A DNA stretch of 64,000 nucleotides, from contig CAVQGY010000005.1 in the NCBI GenBank assembly GCA_963712165.1, positions 1 through 64,000 on the forward strand, given 5' to 3'. The DNA comes from B10-G9 sp963712165. Its GTDB lineage: Bacteria > Chloroflexota > Anaerolineae > Anaerolineales > UBA11858. Position 1 is the first letter of the stretch, and every line of letters begins with the position of its first letter. The translations under genes were made by a program, and so were the position numbers. Below, in pieces: positions 1-10,763 of the stretch. The notes beneath the pieces were generated by a model. It did no database searches, was not told the origin of the DNA, and saw nothing but the letters and a program-made list of their open reading frames with translations.

Positions 1-103
1 ATGATCTTCGACTATTAGTCAAAGATAACCTGTCGATTTTTTGATTGATACTTCTTCAAATTTCCATTTTCCTTCCTCAAAACACGAATAATTAGTTTTC
101 CAC

Positions 104-131
104 TTGACATTATGCAAAAATATGCTATGAT
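104..131 (+). promoter_or_regulatory. sigma-70-type promoter
   Basis: TTGACA at 104-109 and TATGAT at 126-131 are separated by 16 bp, inside an AT-rich stretch. The -10 is preceded by ATATGC, giving the TGC-TA context seen at several other starts in the window. It would drive the small gene starting at 213 with a leader of about 75 nt. Confidence 0.6.
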
Positions 132-212
132 GAAAGACAACTTATGCACAAGTATAGAGTCACTTATGTATATGTCAGGCGGAATAATAATTCATTGTGA
201 TGGGAGATTATT

Positions 213-476
213 ATGATTTATCAAGGCAAATATGAAAATCTAGCCGATTACCTGCGCGAGCTGAACGAGGAGAAGATCAACCTGACCTTCTCGGAGATCG
301 AGACCATCCTGGGGGAGCCGCTTCCCGATGCGGCCCAAAACCGGGCCTGGTGGGCTAACTCGGCTTCCAACAATCACGCCCTCAACGCCTGGATGGATGT
401 GGGCTGGCAGACGGCCAATGTCGATATGGATAAGAAGGTGCTGGATTCAAGATATTCCCCAGATCAACGCAGCTGA
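213..476 (+). CDS. small DUF7662-like protein
   Basis: The 87-residue product resembles the DUF7662 domain from memory of the family pattern: an N-terminal KYENLADYL helix, LTFSEIETILG, LP-A and then the hallmark RAWWAN with a following H--A-AW---GW---NVDMD. The function of that domain is unknown; it occurs alone or at the C-terminus of nuclease-like proteins. The start is supported by GGGAG ahead of the ATG and by the strong promoter at 104-131. The family usually ends with a short basic beta strand after VD; here the tail SRYSPDQRS does not fit well, so the 3' end may be frameshifted. Confidence 0.65.
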   Translation: MIYQGKYENLADYLRELNEEKINLTFSEIETILGEPLPDAAQNRAWWANSASNNHALNAWMDVGWQTANVDMDKKVLDSRYSPDQRS

Positions 477-491
477 ATCCGAACCTCTCAC

Positions 492-695
492 ATGAATCCC
501 GCTATGTCAGCGCCCCACCGAGACCGCACGAACCGCCCCTATACCAACCGGGCCGAGCTGGACAGGATCGTCCAACGGGCAGGCGGCGTGGACATCATGC
601 GGCAGTATATGGTGGTGATCGAGCGTTATCTGTTTGGGGAAATTACTGAAATGGAGTTGGGGCAGGAGTTGAGAAGGCTCTACCATAGGCGGTAG
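492..695 (+). CDS. hypothetical protein, 67 aa
   Basis: This reading frame follows the previous gene after 15 nt and so may be co-transcribed. The C-terminal half (GGVDIMRQYMVVIERYLFGE onward, then a basic helix ending RLYHRR) looks like a genuine amphipathic helical segment, while the N-terminal 25 residues are arginine-rich and less convincing. There is no clear ribosome binding site. I do not recognise the family. It ends directly before an R3 repeat, which suggests a real gene boundary. Confidence 0.4.
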   Translation: MNPAMSAPHRDRTNRPYTNRAELDRIVQRAGGVDIMRQYMVVIERYLFGEITEMELGQELRRLYHRR

Positions 696-845
696 AGCCG
701 ACCGGAGACCGAGGACCGATGACCGGGATAGATTAAATCGAGAAACGTGAAAGATTTAGATGCCTGACCGGTCTTCCGTCATCGGTCATTCGTCCCTCGC
801 TTCTGCTCAGGACAGCTCACGATATCCGCGACCACGAATGGGACC
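690..845 (+). repeat. R3 mosaic repeat (GACCG-rich)
   Basis: The stretch begins with closely spaced GACCG units (GACCGGAGACCGAGGACCG, then GACCGGGATAGATT), followed by a second block with GACCGGTC, CATCGGTC and a GCTCAGGACAG segment. The same units recur at 2520, 11517, 12938, 13640, 14463, 15782, 19233 and 19919. No open frame here looks coding. Confidence 0.6.
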
Positions 846-906
846 AGCCCAAGTACCTTTGGTACTAAATCCAACGGCTGATCCCACGATAAGGGAGGTA
901 ATTGAC

Positions 907-2212
907 ATGAAAACCAGTATCAAGTTCGACCACAAGACCATCAAAGCCGGCGAGGAGACGACTGCCTACCTGCTGGCCAAGGTCACCGGACCCAAAGGGG
1001 ATCCGGACCGCGAGCCGCTTCCGCTCAACCTTTCTGTGGTGATCGACCGCAGCGGATCCATGCACGGCGAAAAACTGAGGTATGTTGGATCCCGCCGCTT
1101 CGAAGTTAGTGGAGGGGCTCAGTCCCCAGGATCGCCTCAGCCTGGTCTCCTACGGCCACGACGTCACGATTGAAATGGAACCCCGTTCATTGACTGACAA
1201 AGAGCAAATCTACCGGACCATCGAGCGCATCCGGATCAGCGGCAACACCTTCTTGAGCGGCGGCTGGCAGCAGGGCTGCGAGTTTGTCGGCTCAGCGCTT
1301 AACCGGCAGGGCGTCAACCGCGTTCTTTTGCTGACCGATGGGCTGGCCAATGAGGGGGTCACAAGCCCTCACCAGTTGGCTTCCATGGCCCGCCAACAAA
1401 AGCAGCAGGGAGTGACCACCACTACCTTCGGAGTGGGGATGGGCTATAACGAGGACCTGCTGGCACGCATGGCTAACGAGGGAGGGGGCGCTTTCTACTT
1501 TATCGACAATCCCGATCAAGCCGAAGCCCTCTTCGAAGAGGAGCTCAAGGATCTCTTCAATGTGGTCGGTCAAAATCTAACGGTAGCCATTGAAACTGAA
1601 GCCGAAGTTAAATCCCTCAAACAGATCTATGAATTCCCCTTCAAAGAAGAGCGGGGAGCGCTGGTCTACCAGCTGGGGGACCTGTATGCTGAGGAAGACC
1701 GCACCCAGATCTTCGAGCTGAAACTGCGGGCATTGGACGAGGGGGAGATCAAATTGGGCCAGGTCACGATCTCTTACGACGCTATCCAGGGGGACAGGAT
1801 CAAAAAGGTGGAGCGCGTCCGTGAGATCGTGATCCAGGCCGTGCCGGCAGAAGAGTTTAAGCGAAAGGCGCCGAATAAAGAAGTCCGCAAGTTGGTGCTC
1901 TTTCAGCAAGCCAGTGGTGCCCGAAAAGAGGCCTTAGCCCTGGCAGACGGAGGTGAGTTCAACCAGGCTGAAAAAGTCCTGCTGAAGATGGCGGAAGCCA
2001 TCACGAAGACCCGCACTCGAGACGACGATCTCCTCGATCTGCGGGATCAGCTCCTGGAAGAGGCCCGGGATATGGAATTTGGCGCCCAGCGTTATGATGC
2101 CTATTCCCGTAAAAGCCAGAGGTCCAAGGTTGCCGCTGCTGGCCGCGGCATGATCGCAGTATGGGCAGGATGCGGGATGATCTCCATCTGCGCCACAATT
2201 TATCCAAGCTAG
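907..2212 (+). CDS. von Willebrand factor A domain protein, frameshifted
   Basis: AAGGGAGGT lies just upstream of the ATG at 907. The first 58 codons (MKTSIKFDHKTIKAGEETT onward) run to a VWA MIDAS motif DRSGSMHGEKL, but the rest of the domain (LSPQDRLSLVSYG, LLLTDGLANEG, TFGVGMGYNEDLL) is in the +1 frame from about 1080. Removing one base near GTATGTTGGATCC would restore a single protein of about 435 residues with a VWA domain and a long helical C-terminal region, a common cytoplasmic chloroflexal layout. The last 30 codons (AVWAGCGMISICATIYPS) look off-frame, so a second shift near 2130-2170 is possible. VWA proteins bind Mg through DxSxS and mediate protein contacts; no partner is evident other than the FHA frame just downstream. 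Confidence 0.7.
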
Positions 2213-2263
2213 CATGGAGCGAGAAGGCCCACCTCCCCGTGTATCCGCTGGAGGGGTGGTCAG

Positions 2264-2582
2264 ATGGAATTGAAGGATTTGGAGATCCGCATTGGCTCCG
2301 CGCCGGATAATGATATTGTCCTGGAGCATGCTCTGGTGGAGGAGTACCAGTGCCGCCTGATCCGCCGGGGTGGGGGTTGGTACTTGGAAGACCGCAGCCA
2401 GGGTGGCACCATCGCCAACGCCGGTAAGGTTAATGGAACGTTTCCAGCTCAGTACCGGGGATATTATCCGGATCGGGAAGATGTTGTTGGAGCCCTGGAA
2501 TAGGGCCGCTTTAGCGCCCCAGACCGAAGACGGAGGACGGGGGACCGGGTACCATCAATCTGTCATTGCGAGCGGACTCTGA
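2264..2582 (+). CDS. FHA domain protein, frameshifted
   Basis: The frame from 2264 reads as a forkhead-associated domain: IRIGSAPDNDIVLEHALVEEYQCRLIRRGGGWYLED and then NGT. After this the fitting sequence FQLSTGDIIRIGKMLLE is in another frame, so one extra C in TTTCC near 2439-2444 breaks the gene. FHA domains bind phosphothreonine peptides. The domain starts only 51 nt after the VWA frame, and the missing N-terminal strand could lie in the overlapping frame upstream, so VWA and FHA may once have been a single protein. The 3' end runs into repeat sequence, so the true stop is uncertain. Confidence 0.55.
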
Positions 2583-2728
2583 GCAGAAGCGAAGAGGGAG
2601 CGCGGCAATCTTGCCGTGCATCAGCGGTAAATTTACAACATCTTCAAAGGACATGCTTTTTCAATCCATCGGCTGGATTGCTTCATCCCCCTCGACTTTT
2701 CTCGGGGTCCTCGCAATGACACCATAAT
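2555..2728. repeat. R2 repeat pair in inverted orientation
   Basis: A forward R2 copy starts with TGTCATTGCGAGCGGACTC and ends in GCGGCAATCTTGCC; an inverted copy ends in GGTCCTCGCAATGACA at about 2724. This head-to-head pairing could fold into a long hairpin. R2-like repeats are scattered through intergenic DNA of many bacteria; their role is unknown. Confidence 0.65.
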
Positions 2729-2806
2729 TAATGACTATCCACTGATTTTCGAATAAAATAAACCTAGATGTCTATCTTCGAAAAAACGAAAACGAAAATC
2801 AGATAA

Positions 2807-2998
2807 GGCACTCCGTTTTTAACGCTGGATAGCAAGCTCCAGTTGCTGATCCAAAGTCGAGAGGACATTGAAACGCAGTTAACTGCAGCCCAGAATGTAG
2901 AGGAAAAGAAAGCCCTGGTCCAGGAAACAATAGACCTCACCCATCAGATCCAGGCGCTGCGAATCGTGATTGATCTGTTTAAAGGAAATGAAAAATAG
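2807..2998 (+). pseudogene. small coiled-coil ORF without a normal start codon
   Basis: A frame bounded by TAA at 2804 encodes about 58 convincing helical residues (SKLQLLIQSREDIETQLTAA, then VEEKKALVQETIDL and IQALRIVIDLFKGNEK) before the stop at 2996-2998. There is no ATG, GTG or TTG at its beginning, only CTG at 2825, and no ribosome binding site. It is probably the 3' end of a small gene whose start was lost or is out of frame. Function unknown. Confidence 0.4.
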
Positions 2999-3017
2999 AT
3001 TTCACCCATTCACCCTC

Positions 3018-3106
3018 GATTAAACCCGGGGTTGCGGAACCCCAAGCCCCGCTTAAGCGGGGCTTGTCTCATTTAAAAGTCCATGGTTGAAACCATGGAT
3101 GGATAT
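3018..3106. repeat. R1 structured repeat, copy 1
   Basis: Three consecutive hairpins are seen: GGGGTTGCGGAACCCC, then AAGCCCCGCTTAAGCGGGGC, then CCATGGTTGAAACCATGG. This is the R1 order, though the first hairpin and the outer stem differ from the fuller copies at 14824 and 21798. Confidence 0.65.
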
Positions 3107-3190
3107 CAAATACGAAGGGTGAATTATCAGTTGAATTGATTTGTCATCTTAGGACTCCTCTCAGGTTCCTCAAAATGACTACAAGTTAAA

Positions 3191-3240
3191 CGTCCCGGCA
3201 AAGGGACGTTCGGCGTTAGCCCATCTGAGGACTTTAGTTC
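3191..3240 (+). repeat. R5 repeat, copy 1
   Basis: The hairpin CGTCCCGGCAAAGGGACG is followed by TTCGGCGTTAGCCCATCTGA and GGACTTTAGTTC. The same order appears at 14686 and 19343 with different but still self-complementary hairpin stems. Confidence 0.6.
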
Positions 3241-3282
3241 ACAAAACAAGTCAGGCTGGTTCACCCGAATGGGTGTTTATAC

Positions 3283-4071
3283 TTATATTTCCGGACTTAC
3301 ATCAATTTCCACCATCTTCTCCCCATACACACCCACAACCTCAGTATTTCCAACCCAGGTCACCTGGTTCACATGCTGGTGACCGTGAAGGAAATAGCGC
3401 GGTTGTACTCTCTCGATATACTCCTGAAAAACTTTGAATCCCTGGTGGATATCCTTGTCCCTTTCATGCACGCCCCAGGGAGAATTGTGGGCGATGAACA
3501 CATCCACTTTAGGGAAACGGTTTAGAAGCCGGCTGGCCCGCTCTTGCGAGAATAGGTAATCTCCCCCTTCCTTGTAACTCCAGCTGCCTGAAAAACCCGC
3601 AAAGGTGATACCCCTGAACTCGGTCATTTGCAGATGCAGATCCTGGATAGGCTTTGGGAAAGGCTTCATGTCATCGTGGTTGCCGCGCACGGCCAGGAAC
3701 TGGATAGGCTGGTAAACCTGGCTGGCAAGGATTAGGGAGTTGTCTGGTAAGTCACCCAGGGAGATCAGTAAATCGACGTCTCTGATATCTAACTTCCCCA
3801 CTTGCACGATATCATCGCTGATAATTACCGTGCTGATGGCAGAACTTTCACTCTTCTCGATGCCCGGATCCCGTAAAATTACCCTGCGCCGCTTTCCGTC
3901 CTTGAGGGTGTGGCTCTGGAACTGGGCCCGCTCTTCCTGCTTCTGGATTCGAGCCCGGGCTTCATCCAACTCCTCCTTGCTATCATAGACACCCAGTAGA
4001 TAGAGTGTGTTCTCCCCTTCGTGCCAGAGCTCGATCTGACCATTTTCATTGATCTTGGTTTTATACATCAT
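3283..4071 (-). CDS. calcineurin-like metallophosphoesterase
   Basis: The 262-residue product carries the metallophosphoesterase signature in its C-terminal two thirds: LISLGDL (metal-bridging Asp), RGNHDD, FIAHNSPWG and LHGHQH. The usual first motif D-x-H is replaced by SDDI (around residue 85), so the first histidine ligand is missing; some phosphodiesterases of this superfamily also lack it. The N-terminal 75 residues form a separate beta-rich part (KINENGQIELWHEGENTLYL) of unknown role. AGGAAAC precedes the ATG. It lies 8 nt downstream of the S33 peptidase gene and is probably in one operon with it. Cytoplasmic; substrate unknown. Confidence 0.8.
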   Translation of the reverse strand: MMYKTKINENGQIELWHEGENTLYLLGVYDSKEELDEARARIQKQEERAQFQSHTLKDGKRRRVILRDPGIEKSESSAISTVIISDDIVQVGKLDIRDVDLLISLGDLPDNSLILASQVYQPIQFLAVRGNHDDMKPFPKPIQDLHLQMTEFRGITFAGFSGSWSYKEGGDYLFSQERASRLLNRFPKVDVFIAHNSPWGVHERDKDIHQGFKVFQEYIERVQPRYFLHGHQHVNQVTWVGNTEVVGVYGEKMVEIDVSPEI

Positions 4072-4079
4072 AAGTTTCC

Positions 4080-6321
4080 TTACCGGGTCCAGGTCAGAAG
4101 CATATCATTGAAGACGATTATGCCCCCAATGATCAGAACGAGAATGGAGTTCAGCAGTAAATATAATCTTGACATCACGGATGAATTCTTCCTCCAGGTT
4201 CGGAAAGTGAAATATACCAGCATGGGTGTCAGCAGTAAAATGATGAGTGGAATGACCAGGAGCACCCTGGTGTCCTCAGGCAGAGCCAGGGCATACCGGA
4301 AGATATCTGGACGTCTTATTTGATCCAGTCCATATCCTAACCCGAAGCTGCATAGGCCAAACACCCAATTTGTCAATTCAAATCTGATGCGGAGTTGTTT
4401 ACCTTCTGGAATCAACTGGCCATTGATCTTCTTGATTTTCTTCCAAATCCACTTAATGCCGATGATGAAGTAGCGGGGCGCACCGAGAAGAGCCATGATC
4501 ACGGGAATAAACATCAATAAGGATGGAATATCCTTCTTTTTCTGCATAAAGAGGCTGGACAATGCGGTTGAGGGGACTACCTCGTTTCTGCGATCTGGAT
4601 CCTTGAGGCAGAATTGCAGAAGTTCTTCATTCGGATTGATTAGGAATTGATTCATGATGGAGTCAAGGCACTCATCATTAAATGCGATCCCGTGGGATCC
4701 TATGGGATCGATGAGATGTTTTCCATTTGGGAAACTCTCCAAAGCCAATTCGCCATACTCAGGCGGGGTGATAGGATCGAAATTCCCTGACAGCAAGAGG
4801 GTAGGTATTTCGGAGCTAGGTAAAATTTCTAGTGCATTGGGTATATGCTGAAATCCCAATGCCAAGCAGGTTTCTTCGAATTCCTCAAGATCACTATTTT
4901 CCCAGCTAATGATGGGAATATCCAAGCCCAGACTTTCTTGATCAAATTGTGTGAAAGGCTGGTGTTCACTGCAAACCACTGAATAATAGCTTAAACTTCT
5001 CTGCGAGATTTCTTCGATTCTCCAATCTACCCAGGCTTTGAAGTAATCGAAACGATTCTCTTCAGCTTCCTTGATGATATAGGGCAGCACCGCGTAATTC
5101 TGATCCATATAGGCGATACTGAGAAGATAGTTAAAGAAGAATTCTCCATCCAGTTCAAGGGGGTAAAACCGATAATCAAAGCCTAATTTGACTTTTTCAG
5201 GATCTTGATCTAGCCTATTGATTACTGCACTTAACCTGTTCGAAAGATCAGGGTAGTTTTCCGCGCAGATTGGATCTTGATCGCAGGAGGTGAATATTTC
5301 GTTCAGAATCCTGGTTCTGGTTGAAACAGATCTGTTGAGGTAATCCAGGGGAACCGGTGCAATACCATCCAGGATCAAGGATCGGATAGTATCTGGATAG
5401 TAGGTTGCCAGGTATTGGCCGACATGGGAACCGTAGGAAACGCCGTAAAAATTGATTCGCTCATATCCAAGGATTTGCCTGACTGATTCAAAGTCTCGGG
5501 CAATTTGGGGAGTGGTGAATGCGGATAAGGAAATTCCTTTCCCTGCAAGGCGAGCCCGGCAGTAGTTCAGGAATTCCTGATAATCATACCCTTCATCTTC
5601 ATCCTCATCCGGATTGAATGCGCCGTAGATTTCTTCAGTGACCTCGGGGCAGATCAAGATTGGGTTGGGCGTATCGGGTTCCGCGTTGATCAATAAAGAC
5701 GATATCCCGGTCTTCACCTAATTTATCAGGATAAAGGTAACTTGGATAAACTTCAAGGGCTGAGCCTCCTGGTCCGCCGTGGGTGAAAAAAAGAGGATAT
5801 TTACTAACCCTTTCTCCATAAACAGGCCAGATAGCTATTGGTATCTGGATTGTCTCTCCTGTTGGATGGTGATGGTCGAGGGGGACAGTGATATCCCCGC
5901 AAATAAAACCGACTTCCTCTGGTTCTTCGGGATGGGACCAGGTGTCATCACTGCTAAAAGGGCACAAACCTAGTTCAAAGTTCTCTTTTTGAATTTGACG
6001 GCCATCGGCATTTGCTCTATCCAGGTATAAGTTCCAGTTCTCCTCCAGGGCTTCCTGGCGAATCTCCTGTTGGGTTTTTTGATTGGGAGAGGGATCAACT
6101 TCAAGTAGTGGCAAAATCACGTACCAGAAAATAAACGGAAGAGCGACCAGGATGATCAAAGCCAGGCAGCCACTCAGGCAGTTTTCGAGTTTGGCCCAAA
6201 TGGGTTTTTCTCCTAGTTGTTCTTCGCCTGTGACTTCAGGTTCTAAGTTTTCCTCTGGTTCTTTTACCTCATCCATAGGATAGATCCCCGACAACTGACA
6301 AGCCAAAAAAGGATCTGCCAT
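4080..6321 (-). CDS. S33-family alpha/beta-hydrolase peptidase with membrane segments, frameshifted
   Basis: Two frames join into a protein of about 740 residues. The N-terminal part has one membrane span (LALIILVALPFIFWYVIL), then the family motifs THGGPGGS and FIDQRGTRYAQPNL. The second frame continues with LICPEV, the nucleophile elbow GVSYGSHVG, and a TAP-like C-terminal lid with the acid in LLSGNFDPITPP and the histidine in DPIGSHGIAF. The shift lies near 5655, where one extra G in the coding-strand stretch CTTGATCTG would explain it. After the hydrolase come about four further membrane spans. These enzymes release short peptides from N-termini. The start could also be at 6276 (MDEVKEPEEN). 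It heads a likely two-gene operon with the metallophosphoesterase. Confidence 0.8.
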
Positions 6322-6539
6322 GCAGACCCTGGTTTGAGATTTGATTTCATTATAGAAAATTAATCCACCCAGGAGATGATAATTCTGTTAGGCAGCCTGT
6401 GACTGCGACTGAGTGGCCTTGAGAAGGGGCGGCGATCAGTTCTTCTCATCCATATCGCTGCTTTTCCCCCTTAGATTTGATCAGGTAATCAAGTCATTCC
6501 TCCATTCCACCAGGCATTTTGAACTGCTATTGAGAAAAA

Positions 6540-9016
6540 CTAGGGACAGACCAGGGGATCAGTAAAGTCCCGATCAAAAATGATCTGCCAATCCCACCGG
6601 AACCATTTGCCTACTCGTAGCCGGGCGGTCCCAAATTCCGGCCTGGTGATCAACAGTCCCCGCAGGTACTGATCATCTCCCGGCGAACTTCTGAAAAGCA
6701 CAACATTTCCCCGTCTATTGAGATCTGCAGTGCCCTTGTACTCAATACCGTTTTCAGTTTCCCAGGTGTAGGCACCTGTCTCTAAATCCAATGTCAGGCA
6801 GTTGTCAGTTTGCCGATCCAGCAGGGCAATCACATCCCCACTTGATGGTTGGGTGACCTCAACAAGGGTACTATCACTTCCTGAATCTCCCTCGTCATCT
6901 GTAACTGTCAGGGTGACCGCGTAGTTGCCTGGTGTATGGTAGGTATGAGTTGGATCTAAGATCCCGCCCGCAGTCTCGCCGTCTCCGAAGTCCCAGGTAA
7001 TTGAATGTGTATCGAGAATACCTGGATCTGAATACGAACCTGAGAAAACCACCTCCTGCCCGGTTTCTGCAGTCTGATCCGGACCGGCGTCCACCAGGGG
7101 TGGGAGATTATCAACGGCCAGGTTTAGAACTGCACAATTTTCACCTCCATCATCATCCTCTACACAGACTGTGATGGAATAATCACCATCCTCTGGATAG
7201 AACTGTTCCAGATCAAATGATTGATCGGTCAGTAACAATGTTACCGGACCATCGCCTATTCCGTAATCCACTATAGCTGTCCAGCTATCCTCTCCCGGAT
7301 CAGTAAAGGATCCGCTACCGGTAAAGGTATCTCCCTCATTCAAGATAAAATCCCCGGCCAAGGTTACACTCGGAGACACATTATTCACAGACAATTCAAT
7401 GGATACTTCCCCGGTTGCCTGCTGCTCATCGGTGATTTGTACAGTGACAGTGTACAAACCGTCATCGAGATAGACTTCGGATAGTGTAAAGGTATTATCG
7501 GAATTGAGAGGCAGTGGTATGAATCCATCGCCCAATCCGTAATCCACCAAACCAGTCCAGCTAGTGGAGTCTAGATCCAGGAAATTTCCGCTCCTGGTCA
7601 GGGTTTCTCCTTCATTGAGAGTCTCTGCCCCTCCGATAAAAACGAGTGGCTGTAGGCTTTCTTTGAGATAGATGTCTAATTTATTTTCTCCACCGATATC
7701 CCCGAAAGTTACCAATAGGGTAAAGGAGCCGGGTTGTAAATCATCAGGGATTAAGTTTAGGGAATATACACCGGACGGGTCAATGGAGATTCCATCATTT
7801 GGGTTGGCTGCAAATCCATAAGGACCCATTACGAGAGTCCCTTCACTGTCAAGTAGAGATAACTGGACCGTTTCATCGATGATTATCTCCCCGGAGAATC
7901 GTTGAACCGAAAATTCAATGGGAATGATGCTGCCAATTGTACTTGTGTAGACAACATTTTCGCCAAGGGGAGGAAGCCATTCAAGTAAATAATCCGAAAC
8001 CCTTAGGGTATAGGGCACATGAGAATTAGATGAGCCATTGATCCCTTCGATCTTCAGATAATAATAACCGGGTTCGACATCCTCGAAGAGCATGATTTTG
8101 TCATTTGTGTCAGCTCCAACTGCTGATCCTATCACCTGGGGTTCTTCAGCATAGATCACAAGGATCTGGTAAGATGCGGCTTGATCTTTGAGGGCGACTT
8201 GCAAAGGATGTGTATTCATGACCGCAAAAATGAACCAGTCTTGGTCTCCGCTGGGACTGATCTTGTATCTCAAATCTGTGTTGAGAGGGAAAATCCCTGC
8301 GCCAGATGGGTTATTTGAAACATCATCTCCAGAGATTGGTGTAGGGGTAGCCCTGGGTGTGAGGGTTGGCCCCGGTGTTCTGGTTGGCAGAGGGTCAGTC
8401 AGCGATGTGGCAAACTTGCTGGCTGAAACATCAAAATAGAAGGTATCCCCACCTTCTGTCTCAATGATCAAGCGCTGCCCGACTGCGTCAACGATGTTGG
8501 GGTCTGCCTGATCGGGTTGGTAGGACGAATTTCTCCCCAATCCCTTGCCAGATCGTTCCTTCACGGACAACATAGAGTAGGCCTTGTTCCGGGTCGCTAG
8601 CATCCACCCCAGCATAGACCAGGACCGCTCTGCCATTCTCAGCTTCTGCCACCCAGACCAGCAAATTGCCATGAAAACTTCCCATATATTGGCTCATATG
8701 CATTACCCACAAAATCAGTGAGGATGCCATCTCCCATAGGGGTGCCCGGCGGTAATCCCAACTGAATGGGGTCTGGGGTTGGTCCCATTCCGATTATTGC
8801 GCCTCCAGGAGGGGGTGTAGGTGATTGCAGGGCAATATCCTGTGTCTGCCTTAATGATTCCAGCATTGTCCGTTTGGGATCAGGAAAATCTGTGGGAAAA
8901 GGAGTGGAGTCCAAGAACCACAGTCCAGCTCCAAATACTTGAGCCGCGATAACAAAGATAAGGAATATACTTATCGAGATTAGCAGTACTCGAATTGATC
9001 GTTGTTTTCTTCCCAT
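6540..9016 (-). CDS. secreted PPC/PKD multidomain protein, frameshifted twice
   Basis: AAGGAG precedes the ATG at 9016. The product starts with a signal anchor (VLLISISIFLIFVIAAQVFG) and a Pro-Thr-rich linker. The reading frame changes near 8674-8677 (a TTTT run on the coding strand) and again near 8515-8540, after which a long frame runs to 6540. That part contains a second TP-rich linker (TRTPGPTLTPRATPTP), a pre-peptidase-C-type domain (SGDQDWFIFAV ... GYYYLKIEG), two degenerate Ig/PKD-like repeats and one canonical PKD domain (SITWDFGDGE), plus a small C-terminal domain. About 820 residues when joined. No catalytic domain is visible; it is likely a surface-exposed binding or structural protein. 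It follows the PA14 gene by 91 nt on the same strand. Confidence 0.75.
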
Positions 9017-9107
9017 CGATTAATCTCCTTATTCCGAGGGGTCCAGGTAAATATCCCAGCCAATATCTGTTGACCATATCAGCCTTTCCAGCCTCGTTAT
9101 TGGATCG

Positions 9108-10763
9108 CTATTCAATTCCGTGAATAAGAGCCTGCCAGCCTTCATCGGGAGGGAGGTCTGTTCTGTTAAATTCTGATTTATAGCAATTAGGATCTAATGT
9201 TTGCTCACAAGCTAGTTCTTGTGTAAAGGATCCAAAAAAGTACATTCGGCCTTGTTTGCCTTCGCTATCTTCAGGATCACAGTCCTGACAAGTCGCGCCA
9301 TACTTGCTCAGCTCCTGCCAGCTTTGGGCAAGGGTTAAGTTGTAAATTTCTGGTAGAGGCAAAGCGCGTCGTAAACCCCAGGAAAGATCCCAGTAGTGAT
9401 CCCGATCCCATACAGCTGGATCAGGAGAGTAATAATCACAATCCTCACAAGAACCTACATTAAAATACGGTAAGGTTGTGGTTGATGCATATCCATCAAC
9501 CCATTCCAATGCACCTTGAGGCGTTGCTCTTCCACTCCATTTTTCTATGTTAATCGCGCCAACCACGCTAACACGGCTTGAGTAATTTTCAAATCGAATC
9601 ATACCTGGTCCATACGTGTAAACTGGCACTTCCTGCACCCAATCACGTAAACGATTGATCATTTTCCCCCATTCTTCACCTACTTCTCTAGGACGACCTT
9701 CTGTGTTCAGCGCTTCACCTGTGTTGGCTACTCCAACAGCGAGAACCAGGCCCTCACTTCCTAACGGGGCGCCATCAGAACAATCCCAATATCCACTTAT
9801 ATATTCTTGTACTCCTATTTCTATATCTTCCAGTTTGACCCAGGTTCTTGAGCTAGGCAGGTTGGTATAGTATTTACCATTAAAGATCATAGGATCCCCG
9901 AATAATAAGACAACAACTATGGATCCATTCCTCTTCTTTGCTTCGCTGCAACCAAATTCTCTCAACTTTTTTGTATCCAAATCTCCAATCCCGGGAGCTT
10001 CTGGAGATGTTGGGTTAACAAATGGGGTAAGGCTTTGCCAGTAAAGACTTAGAGAATGTGGTGGGGCTTGATGTGGGGAGTAGATCGGAATGACTTCCTC
10101 TGCAAAACCTGGTCCAAACCAGCGGAGCTGAATGGCAGCAGCAAATTCTTGCCTCTGTTCATAGTCCACAGTAATAGCGTGCTGCCCAGCGGTAAGATTT
10201 ACTGTTTGGGGATATGGCCCTTTCGTATCCGGGTTAGGCCAATTCCAACCGCTGTCAATTATTAACTCATTATCAATAAACACTTGAGCCCCATCATCAT
10301 GTTCCGGGAGGGAGAATGTATAATCGCCACTTACTGGAACAATCAATGTTCCCTTCCATTGAATGCTCCAGTCTTTTCCATTATCTAATTCCGGTATAAG
10401 TTTACAGCTTGGAAATGGATAGGTTTCTCCATAACAACTAATGTAAAAATCTATCGGTTGGTCCCAGGGTTCTGTAAGAATGGGAAAATAAAGGTTTGAC
10501 ATGTCATGATAAGTCGCAGTCAACGTGGTTGGATCTAATCCTCGATCAGATTGGGTGCTGGAAGATTCTAAGCTTTGCACTTGCTGGATTAAATCTTTTT
10601 GCAAGGTATCGGGAATTGAGGTAGGCCCAGGCAAGGGAGTAGCTTCAGGAGTGGGTGTGGAGTCTGCTCCCTGAGCATTCCCTTCACTGGGAATGAATAA
10701 GAATGCTGAAAATAGGAATAAGGAAATGACAATGAGTGTAAGTCGTTTTGGGTTATGGATCAT
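9108..10763 (-). CDS. secreted PA14-domain protein
   Basis: The 551-residue product has a signal peptide (LTLIVISLFLFSAFLFIPSEGNAQG), a TP-rich linker (STPTPEATPLPGPTS) and a PA14 domain at about residues 110-215 (WSIQWKGTLIVPVSGDYTF, then DDGAQVFIDNELII and AGQHAITVDYEQ). PA14 domains bind carbohydrate in many secreted proteins. The remaining 330 residues, with several Cys residues (GSCEDCDYYSPD, ATCQDCDPED), match nothing I recognise. AGGAAGTGAG is ahead of the ATG. It sits upstream of the PKD protein on the same strand, so the two may form a surface operon. Confidence 0.75.
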   Translation of the reverse strand: MIHNPKRLTLIVISLFLFSAFLFIPSEGNAQGADSTPTPEATPLPGPTSIPDTLQKDLIQQVQSLESSSTQSDRGLDPTTLTATYHDMSNLYFPILTEPWDQPIDFYISCYGETYPFPSCKLIPELDNGKDWSIQWKGTLIVPVSGDYTFSLPEHDDGAQVFIDNELIIDSGWNWPNPDTKGPYPQTVNLTAGQHAITVDYEQRQEFAAAIQLRWFGPGFAEEVIPIYSPHQAPPHSLSLYWQSLTPFVNPTSPEAPGIGDLDTKKLREFGCSEAKKRNGSIVVVLLFGDPMIFNGKYYTNLPSSRTWVKLEDIEIGVQEYISGYWDCSDGAPLGSEGLVLAVGVANTGEALNTEGRPREVGEEWGKMINRLRDWVQEVPVYTYGPGMIRFENYSSRVSVVGAINIEKWSGRATPQGALEWVDGYASTTTLPYFNVGSCEDCDYYSPDPAVWDRDHYWDLSWGLRRALPLPEIYNLTLAQSWQELSKYGATCQDCDPEDSEGKQGRMYFFGSFTQELACEQTLDPNCYKSEFNRTDLPPDEGWQALIHGIE

